Assembly: GCA_002454125.1 (NCBI GenBank)
Contig: DKII01000152.1
Location: 1-8,937, forward strand
DNA length: 8,937 nt
DNA from: Novosphingobium sp. UBA6722
GTDB taxonomy: Bacteria; Pseudomonadota; Alphaproteobacteria; Sphingomonadales; Sphingomonadaceae
Direction of reading: 5' to 3'
Positions 6,067 through 8,937 of this stretch are shown here, piece by piece. How positions within the stretch are numbered: the first letter of the stretch is position 1; each line of letters begins with the position of its first letter. A model generated the notes under the pieces. That model was not told the origin of the DNA, ran no database searches, and worked only from the letters and a program-made list of their open reading frames with translations. The position numbers and the translations under genes are program-made.

Positions 6067-7470
6067 ATGACAGCGGCGCGCATCGCCTTCTGGCTGGGCC
6101 CGCTCGGCTTCCTCTTCACTCTGCTGACAGCTGCTCCCGCCGGGATGCCCGACGCCGCCTGGCCGACCGCCGGGCTAGTCTGGTGGATGGCAACCTGGTG
6201 GATGACCGAGGCGCTGCCGCTGTCGGTCACCGCGCTGCTGCCGTTCATCGTGCTGCCGCTGGTTGGCGTGGCGGATGCCAACAAGACCGCCTCGACCTAT
6301 TACTCGCCGGTCATGTTCCTGTTCCTGGGCGGGGCCTTTCTGGCGCTCGCGATCGAGCGGACCGGGCTGCACCGCCGGCTGGCCCTGGCGATCCTGGCGC
6401 GCGCCGGCCATTCGCCGCTGCGACTGCTGCTGGCGGTGATGTGCGCCACGGCGCTGATCAGCATGTTCATTTCAAATACGTCGACCGCGCTGATAATGAT
6501 GCCGATGGCACTAGCCATGCTTGCCTCGGGCGGGGTGCGCGAGGGCGAGACACTGGGCATGGCCGGAGCCCTGCCGATGGGCGTGGCCTTTGCCGCGACG
6601 CTGGGCGGATATGGCACGATTGTCGGCACGCCGACCAATGCCATCGCTGTCGCCCTGCTCCAGAAGAGCCTGGGGGTAGAGATCAGCTTTGTCGAATGGT
6701 CGATGTACGGGCTGCCGCTGGTGGCGCTGGCCGTTCCACTCGCCGCGCTGATCATCGCCAAGGTCCAGCGGATCGGCGAAAGCGCCTTCGATCCTGCCGC
6801 CGCCCGCGCCGCGATCCACCTGCCGCCGGCCTGGACCACGCCCGAAAAGCGCCTCGCCCCGGTGTTTGGCCTGACGGTCCTGGCCTGGGTCTCGATGCCG
6901 CTGCTGAAACCCCTGTTCCCGCCCGGCGGACTGGATGACGGGACCATCGCCGCGCTGGCCGGACTGACGCTGTTCTTCATCCCCGATGGCACCGGCCGCC
7001 CGCTGCTAAAGTGGGACGAGGCCAACCGCGCGCCCTGGGGCGTGATCCTGATGTTCGGGGGCGGCCTCGCGCTCGCCATGGGCATGACCGAAAGCGGCCT
7101 GGCGGACTGGATGGGCCGGATGCTGCTGCCGCTGAAGGCCGTGCCGCTTCCGATCGTGGCGCTGGTGCTGGTCGGCTTCGTCGTGCTCGTCACCGAGTTT
7201 GCCAGCAACATCGCCGCAGCCAGCGGGATCATGCCGGTGGTCGGCGCGCTAGTGGTGGCATTGGGTGCAGACCCGATCCTGCTGGCCCTGCCGGCTGCGC
7301 TCGCCGCCTCGTGGGGCTTCATGCTGCCGGCCGGGACCGGGCCCAATGCGCTGGCCTGGGCAACCGGCCATATCGCCCTGCCGCGCGTGCTCAAGGCCGG
7401 GCTGCTGCTTGACCTGGCCGGGGTTCCCCTGATGGTCGGCGTGGTCTGGGCGGTTGCCGCGCTTACCTGA
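6067..7470 (+). CDS. DASS/SLC13-family anion:sodium symporter
   Basis: A 467-aa inner-membrane protein with about a dozen hydrophobic segments, matching the divalent anion:Na+ symporter family (INDY/CitT/SdcS). This family carries C4-dicarboxylates, citrate or sulfate. Repeat-fold hallmarks are WWMTEALPLSVTALLP (44-59), the first SNT motif in MFISNTSTALIMMP (133-146), GTPTNA (187-192) and WGVILMFGGGLAL (324-336). The second substrate/Na+ loop in TEFASNIAAASGIMP (376-390) reads SNI instead of the usual SNT, and the late motif is PAGTGPNALAWATG (421-434) rather than a TPPNA form. Length is normal. ATG 6067 follows GGGGGAGG (6055-6062). It begins 34 bp after infC on the same strand, so some read-through is possible. 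The substrate cannot be told; sulfate or dicarboxylate are both plausible. Confidence 0.9.
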   Translation: MTAARIAFWLGPLGFLFTLLTAAPAGMPDAAWPTAGLVWWMATWWMTEALPLSVTALLPFIVLPLVGVADANKTASTYYSPVMFLFLGGAFLALAIERTGLHRRLALAILARAGHSPLRLLLAVMCATALISMFISNTSTALIMMPMALAMLASGGVREGETLGMAGALPMGVAFAATLGGYGTIVGTPTNAIAVALLQKSLGVEISFVEWSMYGLPLVALAVPLAALIIAKVQRIGESAFDPAAARAAIHLPPAWTTPEKRLAPVFGLTVLAWVSMPLLKPLFPPGGLDDGTIAALAGLTLFFIPDGTGRPLLKWDEANRAPWGVILMFGGGLALAMGMTESGLADWMGRMLLPLKAVPLPIVALVLVGFVVLVTEFASNIAAASGIMPVVGALVVALGADPILLALPAALAASWGFMLPAGTGPNALAWATGHIALPRVLKAGLLLDLAGVPLMVGVVWAVAALT

Positions 7471-7659
7471 TTTCCCCAGCCCATTCCGGTTACAGTTGAA
7501 ATCAGTTTTGCGGCCCGTTAGTCTGGTGCCATCCCGGACCGGGCGGAGATGCGCACCTGCGGAGGTTAGGTGCGCCAGGGCCCCCGGCACCGCTTCAGCT
7601 CCCGCCTTCCTGGGAGCGTCCGCGCCCATTCCAAAGGCGCAGCAGGAAGGACGCCAGCC
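7471..7659 (+). promoter_or_regulatory. Structured leader RNA candidate upstream of the cystathionine gamma-synthase family gene
   Basis: A 189-bp gene-free stretch with dense complementarity. An outer stem GGTGCC (7525-7530) / GGCACC (7586-7591) encloses a small stem CCCG/CGGG (7533-7536/7540-7543) and an 8-bp stem GCGCACCT/AGGTGCGC (7551-7558/7568-7575), which gives a three-way junction. It is followed by GCTCCC/GGGAGC (7598-7603/7612-7617), GCGCC/GGCGC (7622-7626/7636-7640) and GCGTCC/GGACGC (7616-7621/7649-7654). CCTTCCTG (7605-7612), mostly the loop of the 7598-7617 hairpin, is exactly complementary to CAGGAAGG (7643-7650), the ribosome-binding region. A weak promoter candidate is TTGAAA (7496-7501) with TTAGTC (7518-7523). 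It does not match the SAM-I, SAM-II, SAH or cobalamin consensus as I remember them. Regulation is inferred from pairing alone. Confidence 0.5.
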
Positions 7660-8937
7660 ATGGCCGACACGCGTAAACCCAAAGCCGCGATCACCCATAT
7701 CGGCAATCACGAACTCTCGCCCGCCACGCTGATGATGAGCCACGGCTATGATCCGGTGCTATCCGAGGGCAGCCTGAAAGCCCCGATCTTCCTCACCAGC
7801 ACCTTCGCCTTCCCCAGTGCCGCCGATGGCAAGCGCTTCTTCGAAGGGATTACCGGCAAGGTTCCCGGCGGCACCGATGGCCTGGTTTATTCGCGTTTCA
7901 ATGGCCCCAACCAGCAGATCCTCGAAGGCCGCCTCGCACTGTGGGACGGCGCGGAAGAGGCGCTATGCTTTTCCAGCGGGATGACCGCGATCACCGTGCT
8001 GATGCTGGCGCTGTGCAATGCCGGCGACGTGATCGTCCATTCCGGCCCGCTCTATGCTGCCAGCGAAGGCTTCGTCGCCAAGCACATGAGCCGGTTCGGC
8101 GTGACCTATCGCGACTTCCCGGCCGGGGCGACCCGCGCTGAGATCGAGGCCGTGATTGAAGATGCCAAGGCCCTGGCCGCCAAGCAGGGCGGCAAGGTTG
8201 CGATGATCTATCTGGAAAGCCCGGCCAACCCGACCAATGCCCTGGTCGATGTCGAGGCCGTGCGCGATGCCCGCAACGCCGCGCTGGGTGCCGACTGCCC
8301 GATCGCGATCGACAACACCTTCCTTGGTCCGCTCTGGGCCCGCCCGATCGACCAGGGCGCGGACCTGGTGGTCTACTCGCTGACCAAGTACGTCGGCGGT
8401 CATTCGGACCTCGTCGCCGGATCGGTCTCTGGCGCGAAGAAGTGGCTCACCCCGATCCGGATGCTGCGCAACACCATGGGCGGGATTGCCGATCCCAACA
8501 CCGCATGGATGCTGCTGCGCAGCCTTGAGACGGTCGAACTGCGCATGGCCCGCGCCGGTGAGAATGCCGCCAAGGTCTGCGCCTGGCTCAAGGACCATCC
8601 GAAGGTCGAGGGCCTTGGCTATCTCGGCATGATCGACGATCCGCGCCAGCAGGATATCTTTGACCGCCACTGCAGCGGTGCAGGCAGCACCTTTTCCCTG
8701 CTGCTCAAGGGCGGCGAGGCGGAATGCTTCCGCTTCCTCGATGCTCTCAGGATCGCCAAGCTGGCGGTCAGCCTGGGCGGGACCGAGACGCTGGCCAGTC
8801 ACCCGGCCAGCATGACGCACCTCTCGGTGCCGGACGAGCGCAAGGCCGCGCTGGGCATCACCGACAACCTGGTGCGGATCTCGATCGGGATTGAAGCGGC
8901 AGACGACTTGATTGCCGATTTCGAGCAGGCGCTGGCG
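7660..8937 (+). CDS. Cystathionine gamma-synthase family PLP enzyme (3' end outside window)
   Basis: Cytosolic PLP-dependent trans-sulfuration enzyme; 426 residues are visible and the frame is still open at the window end, probably only a few residues short. Fold-type I Cys/Met-metabolism features are YSRFNGPN (78-85), the cofactor phosphate loop SSGM (105-108), ring-stacking Tyr in PLYAAS (130-135), IDNTF (217-221, Asp for the pyridine N), the PLP lysine in SLTKYVGGHSD (K243), SHPASMTH (380-387) and the carboxylate-binding Arg in LVRISIG (R406). Where classical enzymes read YGGT, and methionine gamma-lyases YGCT, this has YAAS. It is therefore a divergent subgroup, and its reaction (gamma-synthase, gamma-lyase or sulfhydrylase) is not settled. 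ATG 7660 follows AGGAAGG (7644-7650) with a 9-base spacer. The leader upstream suggests translational control. Confidence 0.92.
   Translation, partial: MADTRKPKAAITHIGNHELSPATLMMSHGYDPVLSEGSLKAPIFLTSTFAFPSAADGKRFFEGITGKVPGGTDGLVYSRFNGPNQQILEGRLALWDGAEEALCFSSGMTAITVLMLALCNAGDVIVHSGPLYAASEGFVAKHMSRFGVTYRDFPAGATRAEIEAVIEDAKALAAKQGGKVAMIYLESPANPTNALVDVEAVRDARNAALGADCPIAIDNTFLGPLWARPIDQGADLVVYSLTKYVGGHSDLVAGSVSGAKKWLTPIRMLRNTMGGIADPNTAWMLLRSLETVELRMARAGENAAKVCAWLKDHPKVEGLGYLGMIDDPRQQDIFDRHCSGAGSTFSLLLKGGEAECFRFLDALRIAKLAVSLGGTETLASHPASMTHLSVPDERKAALGITDNLVRISIGIEAADDLIADFEQALA

Noticed and set aside
6300..7484. 394-codon minus-strand frame
   Set aside because: It is antisense to the DASS transporter; Ser/Pro/Ala-rich with no family resemblance.
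7525..7660. Match to a known riboswitch (SAM-I, SAM-II, SAH, cobalamin) or to the 4.5S SRP RNA
   Set aside because: The conserved cores of these RNAs as I remember them are not present; only generic GC stems and a GGAAGG string are shared.
7570..7662. In-frame GTG at 7570 that would extend the PLP enzyme by 30 residues, preceded by GGAGG
   Set aside because: The spacing is only four bases, the extension would be an Arg-rich translation of the structured leader, and ATG 7660 has a strong AGGAAGG and gives the N-terminus expected for the family.
7963..8820. 285-codon minus-strand frame
   Set aside because: It is antisense to the PLP enzyme gene; no domain is recognisable.

Overview
The window is about 9 kb of GC-rich DNA (GC roughly two thirds by eye) with strongly G/C-ending codons. 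It looks chromosomal. The best guess is an alphaproteobacterium of the order Sphingomonadales (Sphingomonadaceae or Erythrobacteraceae). The grounds are the protein style of IF-3, Rsh and HemF, and the families of palindromic intergenic repeats. This placement is from recognition, not from a search.

Layout. Positions 68-1492 (+) hold a secreted cyclophilin-type prolyl isomerase and a small DUF1905-type protein, separated by a REP/REPIN-like palindromic pair. Positions 1493-1701 are a gene-free convergent junction filled by a second, larger inverted repeat with nested hairpins. Positions 1702-4703 (-) hold hemF (oxygen-dependent coproporphyrinogen III oxidase) followed by rsh (bifunctional ppGpp synthetase/hydrolase). 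Only 44 bp separate the hemF start from the divergent pdeM gene at 4748-5416 (+), a calcineurin-like nuclease of the DNA-ligase-associated repair set. Then come infC (IF-3) at 5490-6032, a DASS/SLC13-type anion transporter at 6067-7470, and a PLP-dependent cystathionine gamma-synthase family enzyme from 7660 that runs off the right edge.

Most genes are core housekeeping: protein folding, stringent response, heme synthesis, translation initiation and sulfur amino acid metabolism. No mobile element, CRISPR array, rRNA or tRNA is visible.

The most interesting points are in the non-coding sequence and start sites. (1) The 189 bp before the cystathionine gamma-synthase family gene can fold into a three-way-junction-like domain, followed by a hairpin whose loop is exactly complementary to that gene's Shine-Dalgarno region. 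It resembles a translation-controlling riboswitch or leader that I cannot assign to a known class. It also holds a possible six-codon cysteine-containing upstream ORF. (2) infC almost certainly starts at an AUA codon at 5490, not at the ATG at 5511. (3) The repeat at 1504-1652 keeps its nested hairpins while their sequences differ between the arms, which suggests selection on structure.
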